Shown here in pieces: positions 35,194 to 45,467 of a stretch of DNA of 64,000 nucleotides (position 1 is its first letter; each line of letters opens with the position of its first letter). The position numbers were made by a program, and so were the translations under genes. Location: assembly GCA_020832305.1 (NCBI GenBank), contig JAFIEV010000046.1:62001-126000 (forward strand), in the 5' to 3' direction. The stretch comes from Cyclobacteriaceae bacterium. Its GTDB lineage: Bacteria > Bacteroidota > Bacteroidia > Cytophagales > Cyclobacteriaceae. The notes under the pieces were generated by a model. It saw nothing but the letters and a program-made list of their open reading frames with translations. It was not told the origin of the DNA and made no database searches.

Positions 35194-36615
35194 TTAATCC
35201 GGAAGAAATGGCCAGTTGGAATCAGGTTTGTGTGCTTCTTCCATGATTTTTCTTATTTTTTCAACAATCTCAGGATGTTGCCCGGCTATATTGTTGGTTT
35301 CAGCATCGTCGACCTGCAATTCATACAATTCTATAGGCGCATCTTTTTCCGTTTTCACATTCAGTCTAACCCCTTTCCAGTCCTCCATTCTTACCGCTTG
35401 TTTGCCGCCTTGTTCGTGAAATTCCCAATAAAGGTATGGATGTTCTTTCTGAGGTTTGCCCAGCATCTCCGGTAAATAGGAAATACCATCTATATCTTTT
35501 GGGGCTTCGACTCCTGCAAGCTCACAGGCTGTGGGCAGAAAATCCCAAAAGGCTGAATTGTGAAAGGTTATAGAACCGGGCTCGATTACGCCGGGCCAGC
35601 GTGCTATAAAGGGTACCCGTATGCCTCCTTCATATAAATCCCTCTTAAATCCCCGCAAACCTCCATTGCTGTTAAAGAACTCCGGATCGTGACCACCTTC
35701 TCTGTGCGGACCATTATCGCTGGTAAAAAACACAATGGTTTTCTCATCGATATTCAGTTTTTTCAAGGTTTCAATAAGCATTCCAATATCGTGGTCCATT
35801 TTGGTTACCATAGCTGCAAATGCTGCCCTAGGCTTTTCCTGGGAATCATAGCGCTGATGACGGGGGCCCCCAACATAGGGTGTTTCGTCGAATGCATCTT
35901 TAAAAGGTTCCATATATTGTTCAGGGATAACCATTTCAGCATGCGGTATGGTTATGGGCAAATACAGAAAAAAAGGATTGTCTTTATTTTGCTCAATAAA
36001 CTGAAGTGCCTCCGCTACAATGAGATCATGGCTGTAAGTGACATTTTCTTCATAATTCTCCGGAAACTCTACTTTTTTGTCATTTTTCCACAAATGGGTA
36101 GGGAAGAAGTAATGCGCCTGACGCTGGCATAGGTAGCCATAAAAGTCATCAAAGCCCTGTTTATTGGGGTGACCTTCCGATTCGGGCCCACCTAAACCCC
36201 ATTTTCCAAACATACCGGTTGTATATCCAGCTTCCTTAAGCGCCTCTGCGACAGTAAGGGCTCCTTCTTCAAGTGGGTGTTGTCCTTCGGGCTTTATTTC
36301 ACGGTTGCCTCTGATGCCTGTTCGCCCGGTATGCATACCCGTCATCAACGATGCCCTGGATGGCGCACATACAGTGGCGCCGGCATAGTGTTGGGTAAAC
36401 ATAATTCCTTCTCTGGCCATAGCATCGATAGAGGGTGTTTGAAATCGTTGCTGTCCATAACAGCTTAAATCTCCGTAACCCAGATCATCGACCATGATGT
36501 AAATGATATTTGGCTTAAGGGGTATGGCGTCTTCTTTTTTTGCATTGCAGGAAAACCCCATCAAGGCCACTAGGAGCCATGCAAACCAGACATAACATTT
36601 TTTCAGTGTATTCAT
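35194..36615 (-). CDS. Sulfatase lipoprotein, S1 family (canonical CAPSR)
   Basis: 473 residues from ATG 36615. The frame can be extended to a TTG at 36630, but the ATG opens directly into the lipoprotein signal (GFSC, Cys23) and avoids crowding the upstream stop. NIIYIMVDDLGYGDLSCYG supplies metal ligands; C83-A-P-S-R87 is the maturation motif; FFTSDNGPHREGGHDP is the second metal site. Similar in layout to the sulfatase at 3474. It starts 11 bases after the GH95 stop, so the fucosidase and this sulfatase form an operon and probably act on the same sulfated fucose-containing glycan. Confidence 0.94.
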   Translation of the reverse strand: MNTLKKCYVWFAWLLVALMGFSCNAKKEDAIPLKPNIIYIMVDDLGYGDLSCYGQQRFQTPSIDAMAREGIMFTQHYAGATVCAPSRASLMTGMHTGRTGIRGNREIKPEGQHPLEEGALTVAEALKEAGYTTGMFGKWGLGGPESEGHPNKQGFDDFYGYLCQRQAHYFFPTHLWKNDKKVEFPENYEENVTYSHDLIVAEALQFIEQNKDNPFFLYLPITIPHAEMVIPEQYMEPFKDAFDETPYVGGPRHQRYDSQEKPRAAFAAMVTKMDHDIGMLIETLKKLNIDEKTIVFFTSDNGPHREGGHDPEFFNSNGGLRGFKRDLYEGGIRVPFIARWPGVIEPGSITFHNSAFWDFLPTACELAGVEAPKDIDGISYLPEMLGKPQKEHPYLYWEFHEQGGKQAVRMEDWKGVRLNVKTEKDAPIELYELQVDDAETNNIAGQHPEIVEKIRKIMEEAHKPDSNWPFLPD

Positions 36616-36626
36616 ATTATTCAATT

Positions 36627-38990
36627 TCAAGGGTTGAAGCGGACCGTTTCTCCGCGGGAAATGTTAAATTCTTGTTTTTTATCGCCATAGCAAAAAGTTG
36701 CTTTTCCACCGACCGGAGCGTTAACATCTGCGTACAGCAATTTTCCGTCTTTCCATTCCATACTTATTTCAAAGTTTCCCCTGGCCCGCAGCCCCTTAAC
36801 TTTTCCAGTAGGCCAGGCCTCAGGTAAGGCAGGTAATAAATGAATACAACCAGCATGGGATTGCAATAATATTTCAGCAACACCGGCAGCGCCTCCAAAA
36901 TTACCATCTATCTGAAACGGAGGGTGGTCGCCAAATAAATTATCGTGGGTCGATTTTTGCAACAGGGCAAGCAGATGATGATATGCTTCATTGCCATTGA
37001 GCAGGCGCGCATAAAAATTAATAACCCAGGCGCGGCTCCAACCTGTATGGCCACCGCCATGTGCCAGTCTTTTTTCTATGGTTTTTGCCGCAGCTTCGAA
37101 GAGCTCTGCTTCATCAGAGGTTATCTGGCCGCCGGGGTGCAAGGCCAGTAAATGTGACATGTGCCGGTGACCGGGTTCATATTCTTCGTAATCTTGGATC
37201 CATTCCATAAGGGTGCCATCAGCACCGATTCGGTTGGGAGGAAGTTTTTCAAGCGCCATTTGTATCCTTTGCTGGAGGCCATTTTCATCTCCCAGTATTT
37301 CAATAGCGCTCAGGCAATAGTGAAAAAGCTCTCTGGCAATTTGTGTATCCATATAGGGGCCATAGGTCAGTCGATGTTCTTTGCTGGTTTTTGGATCGAC
37401 ATAGCTGTTTTCCGGAGAGTAGGATGGGGAACTCACCAGATACCCGTCTGGCGATTCAATCAGAAAATCAAGTACAAATTCAGCCGAACCTTTGAGCATA
37501 GGCCAGGCGATGTTTTTGAGGTAAGTTTTATCCTGTCCGAATTCAAAATGGCGCCATACAGGAAAGGTCATCCATGGTCCACCCATTGGAAAAGTACCCC
37601 ATTGTATGCCGTCATGAAGCCCGGTGCGCCCGTAGATATCCAGTACATGATGAAAAGTCCATCCCGAAGTACCATACATTTCGCGGGCTGTCACCCTTCC
37701 GGGGACGGCATTTCGTCTGACAAAATGATATAAGGGTTCAAGGGTTTCAGACAGGTTGGCCACCTCGGCATGCCAGTAGTTCATTTGCAGGTTGATATTG
37801 GCATGATAATCAGAATTCCATGGTGCAGTCATGTGATGGTTCCAGATGCCCTGTAAATTGGCAGGCAACTGTCCAGGGGCTCGGGAACTGCCCAGGAGCA
37901 GATAGCGTCCGTATTGAAAAAAGAGGCTAATCAATCCATCGTCATTAAGGCCTGATTTTACATTTTCCAATCGCTGCACTGTGGTAAGGTGTTCATGATC
38001 TTCATTGCCGATGACCAGCTCTGTTCTGCCCATAAAGGCATAATGATCATCGATATGGCTCGATTTTAAAAGTGTATAGGTTTTATCAGCGGCATTTTCA
38101 ATGATGGCGTGGCAACGGCCGAGCGGATTTACTTCCCGGTTAAAGGTCAGGTTTTCAGCGTCGTAATCAGATGCGCCGGTTATTAGTATCATAAGGTTTT
38201 GGGCATCTTTCACCCGGATGGATTTGTCAAGGGCTTCTGAAGCGCCCCCATCAGGAAAAACCTTCACCATGGCAGCAAATTTCAAATGAGCGCCCCCCGG
38301 TCCTTTGGCCGGCAGCTCCTCATCAATAATTTGCCCTTCCATTACCAAAATATTGTCACCGGAAGTGTAAAACTTTGCGTCTTTTTCCCGGTCAAGTGAA
38401 AGGTCTACATTGATTTTCTGCTTTCCTTCGGCGCGCAGGTATATTACAATTACATCATCGGGTGCTGAGGCAAAAGCCTGATAGTGCATACTGCCCAATG
38501 GGGTACGATATGTGGTTGTGTGAAGTCCATTCATCAGGTTGAGTTCACGACGGTAATCACTCACCTCACGATGGTCAAATTTCATTTGCAAATCCATTAG
38601 AGGTTGATAAGATCGTATTTCGAAAGGGGTTGCCAGTAAAGCTTTTTCTGCAAGCCTCAAAGCTTCATCGTTTTTCCCCTCAAAAAGTAATTGCCTGATC
38701 TTCGGGAGATTTTCCAGGGCCAGTGGATTGTTGTCGTTGATGGGAGCACCGGCCCAGATGCTTTCTTCGTTGAGTTGAATTCTTTCTGTGTATGGATCAC
38801 CAAATATCATAGCGCCCATTCTTCCATTGCCAATGGGTAAGGCCTCCGTCCATTGCGATGCAGGTGATGTATACCAAAGCTTTTGATTTGGTCCGGAAAT
38901 GTCAAATTCGTTAACAGCATCTTTTCCCGGCTGGCAGGCGGACCAAATGAAAAGAATAAAAATGAAAAACAGGAGATATTGGGTCTTCAT
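36627..38990 (-). CDS. GH95 alpha-L-fucosidase (or alpha-L-galactosidase) lipoprotein
   Basis: 787 residues. Lipobox WSAC (Cys19). GH95 features: LWYTSPASQWTEALPIGNGR and MGAMIFGD at the N terminus, and the (alpha/alpha)6 barrel with NLQGIWNHHMTAPWNSDYHA. The paired Asn of NINLQMNYW activates water, SYSPENSY carries the acid Glu, and FQIDGNFGGAAGVAE carries the conserved Asp. The family cleaves alpha-1,2-L-fucosyl or related L-galactosyl ends. It is first in a two-gene operon with a sulfatase, so it probably trims host- or alga-derived sulfated glycans outside the cytoplasm. Confidence 0.94.
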   Translation of the reverse strand: MKTQYLLFFIFILFIWSACQPGKDAVNEFDISGPNQKLWYTSPASQWTEALPIGNGRMGAMIFGDPYTERIQLNEESIWAGAPINDNNPLALENLPKIRQLLFEGKNDEALRLAEKALLATPFEIRSYQPLMDLQMKFDHREVSDYRRELNLMNGLHTTTYRTPLGSMHYQAFASAPDDVIVIYLRAEGKQKINVDLSLDREKDAKFYTSGDNILVMEGQIIDEELPAKGPGGAHLKFAAMVKVFPDGGASEALDKSIRVKDAQNLMILITGASDYDAENLTFNREVNPLGRCHAIIENAADKTYTLLKSSHIDDHYAFMGRTELVIGNEDHEHLTTVQRLENVKSGLNDDGLISLFFQYGRYLLLGSSRAPGQLPANLQGIWNHHMTAPWNSDYHANINLQMNYWHAEVANLSETLEPLYHFVRRNAVPGRVTAREMYGTSGWTFHHVLDIYGRTGLHDGIQWGTFPMGGPWMTFPVWRHFEFGQDKTYLKNIAWPMLKGSAEFVLDFLIESPDGYLVSSPSYSPENSYVDPKTSKEHRLTYGPYMDTQIARELFHYCLSAIEILGDENGLQQRIQMALEKLPPNRIGADGTLMEWIQDYEEYEPGHRHMSHLLALHPGGQITSDEAELFEAAAKTIEKRLAHGGGHTGWSRAWVINFYARLLNGNEAYHHLLALLQKSTHDNLFGDHPPFQIDGNFGGAAGVAEILLQSHAGCIHLLPALPEAWPTGKVKGLRARGNFEISMEWKDGKLLYADVNAPVGGKATFCYGDKKQEFNISRGETVRFNP

Positions 38991-39193
38991 AAAGTTAGAT
39001 TGCGTTTCTGATTATTGCGGTGCCTAAGATAAAAAATATGTCTTAGTGAACTCAGGATTTGTAAAAATTAATGTGAAGATATCCGTTTGACATTGCCTGA
39101 AGATCCCTTGCCACATTGTTCAAATCGGTGAGAATAGGAAAGTTATTTAACTGATTTAGCTATTTTTGCCCCAAACGGCTAAGATATTGTAAG

Positions 39194-40684
39194 ATGAAAG
39201 TTTACCTGGTTTTCTTTTATTGTGTTTCACTATGTATTTCGCTTTCTGTTTCAACGGTCAGGGCACAGGCAGCGTTAGAGGGTTCTTTGATTTTAGATGT
39301 CTACGATCAAATTCGGGAACCACTTTTGCATCAAAGAAGATTCAGTCATTCTGAAATGGTCCCACTGGTAGAAAAGCTGAGACATCGCCCAGGCATACAG
39401 GTTAACAAAGTGGGCCAGAGCCTCGAAGGAAGATCAATACATCTCATATCGATAGGGAAGGGGCCTGTACGTGTTTTATGCTGGTCACAAATGCATGGAG
39501 ATGAACCCACTGCCACCATGGCATTGTTTGACCTTTTTAATTTCTTTTCAGATGATGATGCTATTCTGATAAAGGAGAAACAGGCCATCCTGGAAAAAAT
39601 AACTCTATATGCCATACCAATGTTGAACCCTGATGGTGCGGAGCGTTTTCAGCGCCGGACAGCGCTCGATATAGATATGAACCGCGATGCCCTGCGCTTG
39701 CAAAATCCGGAGTCGAGATTGCTTAAAAGCATCAGAGATAGTTTGAAGGCAGATATTGGCTTCAACCTTCACGATCAGGGCAGAGGCCATAGCGTAGGTT
39801 TTCCTCCCAGGCCGGCAGTTATATCACTTCTTGCTCCGGCTTATAATGAAGTTAAGGACATCAATGAGGTGAGACTGGCGGCCATGCAGGTATGCGCCTC
39901 CATCTACGATAACCTCAAGCACCATATTCCCGGACAAATAGGTCTTTATGACGATACTTTTGAACCCCGTGCTTTTGGTGACAATATGCAAAAATGGGGT
40001 ACCAGTACGATTTTAATCGAAAGCGGTGGCATGAAAGGAGATCCTGAAAAGCAATTTGTGCGTAAGCTTAACTTTCTGGCAATGGTTGGAGCATTGGCGT
40101 CTGTAGCATCAGATAATTACAAAAAATTTGGTCTGGAAGATTATAAATCAATACCTCCTAATGATTTTGCAATGATGGATTTGATCATCCGTGAAGCAGT
40201 TATTTCGTATATGGGCAATGATTTTACGGTAGACCTTGGCATCAGAATCAGAGATATTGCCCCACCGGATTCTTCGAGTCTTTATCGAAAGGCATATATA
40301 GCCGATATCGGCGACCTTTCCACCTTTGCCGGATATGTTGAAATCAATGCCAAAGGCATGCATGTAAAAGCCGCCAGCTATGTTGAGATTAATAAGGAAG
40401 AGCTTAGTTTTATCCGGGATTTTGCAAGCTGGCTTGAGCAGGGGATTGGATTTGTCACCGGTGATGAATCCGTTCAAGAATCAATGAAAGGCACACCTTT
40501 TATTTTTATTTCAGAAGCGCCTCCTCAATCACAAGATGCTTTGAAAATTGGCGATGACGCTACTTTTATTCTTGAAAAAAATGATCAGTTGAAATACACC
40601 CTTGTAAATGGCGCAATTTTTCATTCAGAAAATAAACAATTCTATGATCTTGATGGTAATCTTCAGGAGACAAGGATAAAATAA
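39194..40684 (+). CDS. Secreted M14 zinc carboxypeptidase family protein
   Basis: 496 residues with a signal peptide ending near VRAQ. The M14 zinc motif is H101-G-D-E104 in CWSQMHGDEPTATM; AIPMLNPDGAERF and DMNRD are the substrate-binding loop; GFNLHDQGRGHSVG holds the third zinc ligand. The catalytic Glu is probably in TILIESGG. A C-terminal domain of about 150 residues follows. It is likely a periplasmic exopeptidase or amidase. The stop lies four bases before the permease start, giving an operon. Confidence 0.88.
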   Translation: MKVYLVFFYCVSLCISLSVSTVRAQAALEGSLILDVYDQIREPLLHQRRFSHSEMVPLVEKLRHRPGIQVNKVGQSLEGRSIHLISIGKGPVRVLCWSQMHGDEPTATMALFDLFNFFSDDDAILIKEKQAILEKITLYAIPMLNPDGAERFQRRTALDIDMNRDALRLQNPESRLLKSIRDSLKADIGFNLHDQGRGHSVGFPPRPAVISLLAPAYNEVKDINEVRLAAMQVCASIYDNLKHHIPGQIGLYDDTFEPRAFGDNMQKWGTSTILIESGGMKGDPEKQFVRKLNFLAMVGALASVASDNYKKFGLEDYKSIPPNDFAMMDLIIREAVISYMGNDFTVDLGIRIRDIAPPDSSSLYRKAYIADIGDLSTFAGYVEINAKGMHVKAASYVEINKEELSFIRDFASWLEQGIGFVTGDESVQESMKGTPFIFISEAPPQSQDALKIGDDATFILEKNDQLKYTLVNGAIFHSENKQFYDLDGNLQETRIK

Positions 40685-40688
40685 ATCC

Positions 40689-43241
40689 ATGAATAAATCC
40701 AACAGAGGCGGTGAGTGGTGGATGCTGAAAATGGCGTGGAAAGATGCGCGATTTAATATTGGCAGACTGATACTTTTTATTTCTTCCATTGTGATTGGTG
40801 TTGCCGCCCTGGTGGCCATCAATGCTTTTAACCACAACCTCCAGCATGATATAGATGTGCAAGCCAAAGAACTGCTGGGTGCTGACCTGGTAGTAAGCGG
40901 ACAAAGTGATCTTGAAAAAGACAGCAGCCTGATTTTTCTCGATAGTCTTCGCAGGGATTATGCCAGGTCGGCCCGTTTTGCTTCGATGGTATTTTTTCCG
41001 GCTACGGCACAGTCACGGTTGATAAGGGTATTGGCGCTCGAGGGAGATTTTCCTTTTTATGGGAATTTTGAATTGGAGGAAGGAGGCAGGCTTGATCGTT
41101 TTCGGGAAGGTAATTCTGTACTGATCGACGAAAGCCTGGCTTTGCAGTTTGGAATTCAAACCGGAGATTCGCTACGACTCGGACAGGGCCAGTTTGTGAT
41201 AGACGGTTTCGTGACCGATTTTCCGGGAAATACAAATATCACCACAACCTTTGCACCTACGGTTTATCTGCCCTATACTCGTCTTGAAGAAACAGGGCTC
41301 ATACAGTTTGGAAGCCGCGTTGATTACAGCCTTTATTACAGCATGGAGGAGGACGAATTGAAAGCAGCGCTGGAACGGCTAAAACCACTGGCCGAGAGAA
41401 GCGAATATTCCTATTCTACCGTTGAAAGTCAGAAAGAGAATCTTAGCAGGGGCTTCCAGAATCTTTACAGATATTTTAGTCTGCTGAGTTTTGTGGCCCT
41501 GGTGCTTGGCTGTACCGGAGTGGCCAGCTCTGTCTACATTTACGTTCGTGAAAAGCGAAATTCAGCAGCCATTCTCAGGTGCCTTGGTGCTAGCGGCTGG
41601 CAGATTTTTAGAATTTTTTTCTACCAGATCGCGGTTCTGGGGTTTCTGGGAAGTATAGCCGGTATTTTTACTGGTATAGCTATTCAATATTTCCTTCCTG
41701 CGATTTTAAGCGATTTTCTTCCGGTAAATGTTGAGGTGTTTCTATCCTGGCCAGCTACCTTCATAGGCCTTATAACCGGTATGTTCATTTCCTTACTCTT
41801 TTCCATGCTACCATTAAATAGCATACGTTTTGTTTCGCCTATGGACTTGATTCGGGATTCGGAGTCAACAGAAAAACGGAATTCTGCTTTTTCATGGGTG
41901 TTGATATTTTTAATTGCTCTTTTTCCCCTCGCATTTGCAATATACCAGAGTTCTGACTGGAAAAAGGGCACTGCTTTTTATCTGGGACTGGTATTAACTT
42001 TTGTCTTGCTATACATCATTGCAAAAGTAATGATGTATTTACTTCGAAGGGTACTGGCATCAAGAGGATCGTTTATATGGCGTCAAGGCTTCTCAAATTT
42101 GTACAGGCCCAATAATCAAACACCGGTGCTGGTTGTCGTGATAGGCCTGGGCGCTTTTCTGATTTCGACCATGACCATTACCCAAAACAGCTTATTGAGT
42201 CAGGTTGAATTTAGCGGTGAAGCCAGAGAAAGATCCAACACCGTATTATTTGATATACAACCTTATCAAAAAGATCAATTACAGGCTTTTCTTAAACAAG
42301 AGGCTGTTGATGTACAGCAAATTGTACCTGTGGTTACCATGCGGATCAGAGATTTTAAGGGAAAAAGCACCGATGAATGGATGGAAGACAGTACAAGGGA
42401 AATATCACGTAGTGGTCTTACCCGGGAATACAGGGTAACATACAGAGACAGTCTGATCAATTCTGAAAAACTAATAAAAGGACGTTTTCCGGTACCATTG
42501 CATAGCAGTAATGACAGTATTCTTATCAGTATCTCTGATGGAATGGCAAACTGGCTTAAGCTTGATGTGGGAGACTCTATAGTTTTTAATGTGCAGGGTT
42601 TACCAATGAAAACATATGTTGGCAGTATCAGGGAAGTCGACTGGCAAAGGGTGCAAACCAATTTTATGGTGGTTTTTCCTGAAGGCGTTCTGGAGAGGGC
42701 CCCTCAGTTTTTTGTCATGACCATGCGGATGGATAGCAAAGAAAAGGCGGCAGATTTTCAGCAAAAACTGGTAATGAACTTTCCGAACATTTCTCTGATC
42801 GACCTGAACCTGATTTTGAGTACGCTGGATGATATTTTTTCAAAGGTGGCTTTTGTGATACGTTTTATGGCCTTGTTTAGCATTATTACTGGAATGATCG
42901 TATTGTCAGGGGCGGTGATCAATAGTAAATATGCCAGGTTAAGGGAAAATGTTCTTCTCAGGACTTTGGGTGCTGTAAAAAATCAGATACAAAAAATGAC
43001 GCTGGTTGAGTATGGCTATCTGGGAAGTCTTTCCGCAATATCGGGCATCGCACTGTCTCTTATCTCTTCGTGGATACTGGCTGTTTTCTTTTTCGAAATA
43101 GCTTATAAACCAGGTTTGCCAGAGTTATTTATCATCTGGCTAAGTATAACCCTGCTCACTATGCTGATTGGATGGTACAATACACGTTCCATTTTAAACA
43201 GGCCACCGCTGGAAATTCTCAGAAAGGAAGTAATAGGATAA
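40689..43241 (+). CDS. FtsX-like ABC transporter permease (YbbP type)
   Basis: 850 residues. A first helix (about 25-45) precedes a large extracytoplasmic MacB-like domain. Three helices around 255-390, further helices near 400-460, a second extracytoplasmic domain (about 490-680) and a final set of three helices follow, giving the duplicated FtsX arrangement of YbbP-like permeases. CLGASGWQIFRIFFYQ and LGAVKNQIQKM are the two coupling segments that contact the ATPase. In characterised systems such permeases work with an ATPase in lipoprotein or lipid extraction. No ATPase gene adjoins it, so its partner must be elsewhere. Confidence 0.87.
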   Translation: MNKSNRGGEWWMLKMAWKDARFNIGRLILFISSIVIGVAALVAINAFNHNLQHDIDVQAKELLGADLVVSGQSDLEKDSSLIFLDSLRRDYARSARFASMVFFPATAQSRLIRVLALEGDFPFYGNFELEEGGRLDRFREGNSVLIDESLALQFGIQTGDSLRLGQGQFVIDGFVTDFPGNTNITTTFAPTVYLPYTRLEETGLIQFGSRVDYSLYYSMEEDELKAALERLKPLAERSEYSYSTVESQKENLSRGFQNLYRYFSLLSFVALVLGCTGVASSVYIYVREKRNSAAILRCLGASGWQIFRIFFYQIAVLGFLGSIAGIFTGIAIQYFLPAILSDFLPVNVEVFLSWPATFIGLITGMFISLLFSMLPLNSIRFVSPMDLIRDSESTEKRNSAFSWVLIFLIALFPLAFAIYQSSDWKKGTAFYLGLVLTFVLLYIIAKVMMYLLRRVLASRGSFIWRQGFSNLYRPNNQTPVLVVVIGLGAFLISTMTITQNSLLSQVEFSGEARERSNTVLFDIQPYQKDQLQAFLKQEAVDVQQIVPVVTMRIRDFKGKSTDEWMEDSTREISRSGLTREYRVTYRDSLINSEKLIKGRFPVPLHSSNDSILISISDGMANWLKLDVGDSIVFNVQGLPMKTYVGSIREVDWQRVQTNFMVVFPEGVLERAPQFFVMTMRMDSKEKAADFQQKLVMNFPNISLIDLNLILSTLDDIFSKVAFVIRFMALFSIITGMIVLSGAVINSKYARLRENVLLRTLGAVKNQIQKMTLVEYGYLGSLSAISGIALSLISSWILAVFFFEIAYKPGLPELFIIWLSITLLTMLIGWYNTRSILNRPPLEILRKEVIG

Positions 43242-43301
43242 AGATGGTTTTGCGCTATTATTTCGGGTTTTTTTATATTTTTCGGAATAAACTTCAATGT
43301 C

Positions 43302-44168
43302 ATGGTTAAATCGTATCTTTTTGCACTTTGTTTTGTGCTCGGAGTCGTGTCCTACACAGCTTGTGCACAAAAAGGCGAAATCTATTTACTCGTGAGGGCA
43401 GATGATATTGGCTTCTCCCGTTCTGCCAACCTGGCTTGTATCGATAGTTATACCAAAGGGATTGCAAGGTCGGTAGAGGTAATGGTTCCCGGTCCCTGGT
43501 TTGAAGAAGCGGTCGCTTTGCTGAGAGAACACCCTGACTATGATGTGGGGGTTCATCTGGTACTGACAAGTGAATGGACGGGATTGAAGTGGAGACCGCT
43601 TACCCATGCGCCCAGTCTTACCGATGAAGATGGTTATTTTCATCCCTTTATATGGCCAAATAAGGTAGAAGGTGCAACCTTTTTCAGGGAATCTGCCTGG
43701 AAACTGGAAGAAGTGGAGGCTGAAATGCGGGCACAAATTGAGCTGGCACTTAAAAAAATACCTCAAATTTCACACATGAGTTATCATATGGGCATGAACC
43801 AGGCAGATCCTGATATAAATGACATGTTGAAAAAGCTCGCAGCAGAATACAAAATCGACATCGATCCGGCTCGCTATAATGTGCAGCGTGCAAGAGGTTG
43901 GGAAGGCAGCCAGACAAGCCCGTATGATAAAGAGGAACGGTTTATAAAAATGCTTGAGGAATTGAAACCCGGCATTCATATGTTAGTAGAGCATCCGGGT
44001 TACGATGATGCTGAGATGAGAGGGGTCGGACATGTGGGCTATGAAAATGTTGCTGAGGATCGCAAAGGAGTCACCCATGTTATGACCAGTGAGAAAGTAA
44101 AGGAAGTTATTAAAAAAAGAGGGATAAAGCTCATATCATACAAAGACCTGCCTTCTATAAAAAATTGA
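43302..44168 (+). CDS. YdjC/ChbG-family polysaccharide deacetylase-like protein, secreted
   Basis: 288 residues with a signal peptide or lipobox near SYTAC (Cys21). The family metal site starts with VRADDIGFS (Asp34-35), and YDVGVHLVLTSEW and SYHMGMNQADPD supply histidines; HMLVEHPGYDD is the late conserved motif. ChbG members remove acetyl groups from chito-oligosaccharides. An exported relative may act on peptidoglycan or environmental glycans. It follows the permease by 60 bases. Confidence 0.87.
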   Translation: MVKSYLFALCFVLGVVSYTACAQKGEIYLLVRADDIGFSRSANLACIDSYTKGIARSVEVMVPGPWFEEAVALLREHPDYDVGVHLVLTSEWTGLKWRPLTHAPSLTDEDGYFHPFIWPNKVEGATFFRESAWKLEEVEAEMRAQIELALKKIPQISHMSYHMGMNQADPDINDMLKKLAAEYKIDIDPARYNVQRARGWEGSQTSPYDKEERFIKMLEELKPGIHMLVEHPGYDDAEMRGVGHVGYENVAEDRKGVTHVMTSEKVKEVIKKRGIKLISYKDLPSIKN

Positions 44169-44172
44169 AGAA

Positions 44173-45417
44173 TTGAATTCATATTACGATGTTATTATAG
44201 TGGGCGGGGGACCGGGAGGTTCAGCTTGTGCGATTGAACTTTCTGCCATTGGTTTGTCAGTGTTGGTACTCGAAAAAGCTGCCTATCCCAGAGATAAAAT
44301 TTGCGGAGATGCTCTCAGTGCTGATGTTATCAATCAGCTTCAGAAACTGAAAGTCAATCTTATGCCTCCCTTTCTCAATTTGGCTGAAGCCATGCCCTCC
44401 TTTGGTGTGCGTTTTTACTCGCCTTCAGGCGAAGCCCTGGATGTGCCCTTTACCGAAAAAAAATCTGGTCATGCACCGGGCTATATTATTACCCGAAATG
44501 ATTTTGATGCCTTTCTTGCATCAGAGGTGAAAAAATGCAAGGAAGTTGAAGTCCTCGAAAACATGGAGGTTGAGCATATTCACTACCACAGTGAAGGATA
44601 TGACATTAAATGTAAAAAGCAGATTTTTCACAGCCGTTTTCTGGTAGGTGCCGATGGCGCCCATTCCATTGTCAAAAGACACCTTATGCCTGAAAAACTC
44701 GATAGAAAGCACCATTGTGCAGGCGTTCGGGTGTATTATGAAAACATCTCTGACATGCACCCCGGGCAATTTATTGAACTGCATTTTTATAAAGAATTGA
44801 TGCCCGGGTATTTTTGGATATTCCCTTTACCAGGCAATAAAGCCAATGTAGGGCTCGGTATCTTGTCTGATACGGTTAGTAAAAAAAAGATCAACTTATC
44901 TAAATTATTCATCGAACTCATCGAAGGACATCCTAATTTGAAAAGCCGGTTTCACAAAGCAAGACCGCTGGAAACGCCCAAAGGGTATGGCTTGCCATTG
45001 GGCTCAAAGAAAAGAAAACTCAGTGGAGATTCTTTTATATTGATTGGCGATGCCGCAGGACTTATTGACCCTTTTACGGGAGAAGGGATTGGCAATGCCA
45101 TCAGAAGTGGAAGAATTGCCGCAAAATGGATCATCAAGGCATTTGAAATGAGAAAATTTGATGCGGGGTTTATTGAAAATTACGATAGGGAGGTTTACGA
45201 TAAGATGTGGACAGAACTACGCATCAGCCGGCAATTACAAAACTTGTTGAAATACCCCTGGCTGTTTAATCTGGTGGTGCGAAAGGCAGGAAAAAATGAT
45301 GCGCTGAGGGCTTTGTTAAGCAGTATGCTCACAGAGCTGGATCTAAAAAAAGAACTGATCCGGCCATCTTTCTATCTAAAATTGCTCTTCGGCAATTCTA
45401 TTTTGGCACGAAAGTAG
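44173..45417 (+). CDS. Geranylgeranyl reductase family FAD-dependent oxidoreductase
   Basis: 414 residues. The N-terminal FAD dinucleotide motif is VIIVGGGPGGSACAIELS (about 8-25), with RDKICGDALS as the family-specific substrate-side motif, the second FAD motif GADGAHS, and GDAAGLIDPFTGEGIGNAIRSG as the third. The start is TTG at 44173, because the Rossmann strand begins just after it and no ATG precedes it; the previous gene ends four bases upstream. Related enzymes reduce isoprenoid double bonds or act as monooxygenases on lipids or quinones. The substrate is unknown. Confidence 0.87.
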   Translation: MNSYYDVIIVGGGPGGSACAIELSAIGLSVLVLEKAAYPRDKICGDALSADVINQLQKLKVNLMPPFLNLAEAMPSFGVRFYSPSGEALDVPFTEKKSGHAPGYIITRNDFDAFLASEVKKCKEVEVLENMEVEHIHYHSEGYDIKCKKQIFHSRFLVGADGAHSIVKRHLMPEKLDRKHHCAGVRVYYENISDMHPGQFIELHFYKELMPGYFWIFPLPGNKANVGLGILSDTVSKKKINLSKLFIELIEGHPNLKSRFHKARPLETPKGYGLPLGSKKRKLSGDSFILIGDAAGLIDPFTGEGIGNAIRSGRIAAKWIIKAFEMRKFDAGFIENYDREVYDKMWTELRISRQLQNLLKYPWLFNLVVRKAGKNDALRALLSSMLTELDLKKELIRPSFYLKLLFGNSILARK

Positions 45418-45467
45418 TTAGGCATATAGTCAAATCTTCAATCATTGGTGCAACAAAAATCAAAACC

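Noticed and set aside
36616-36630. TTG start at 36630 for the sulfatase after GH95
   Set aside because: The ATG at 36615 opens directly into the lipoprotein signal, and the extra five residues carry no support.
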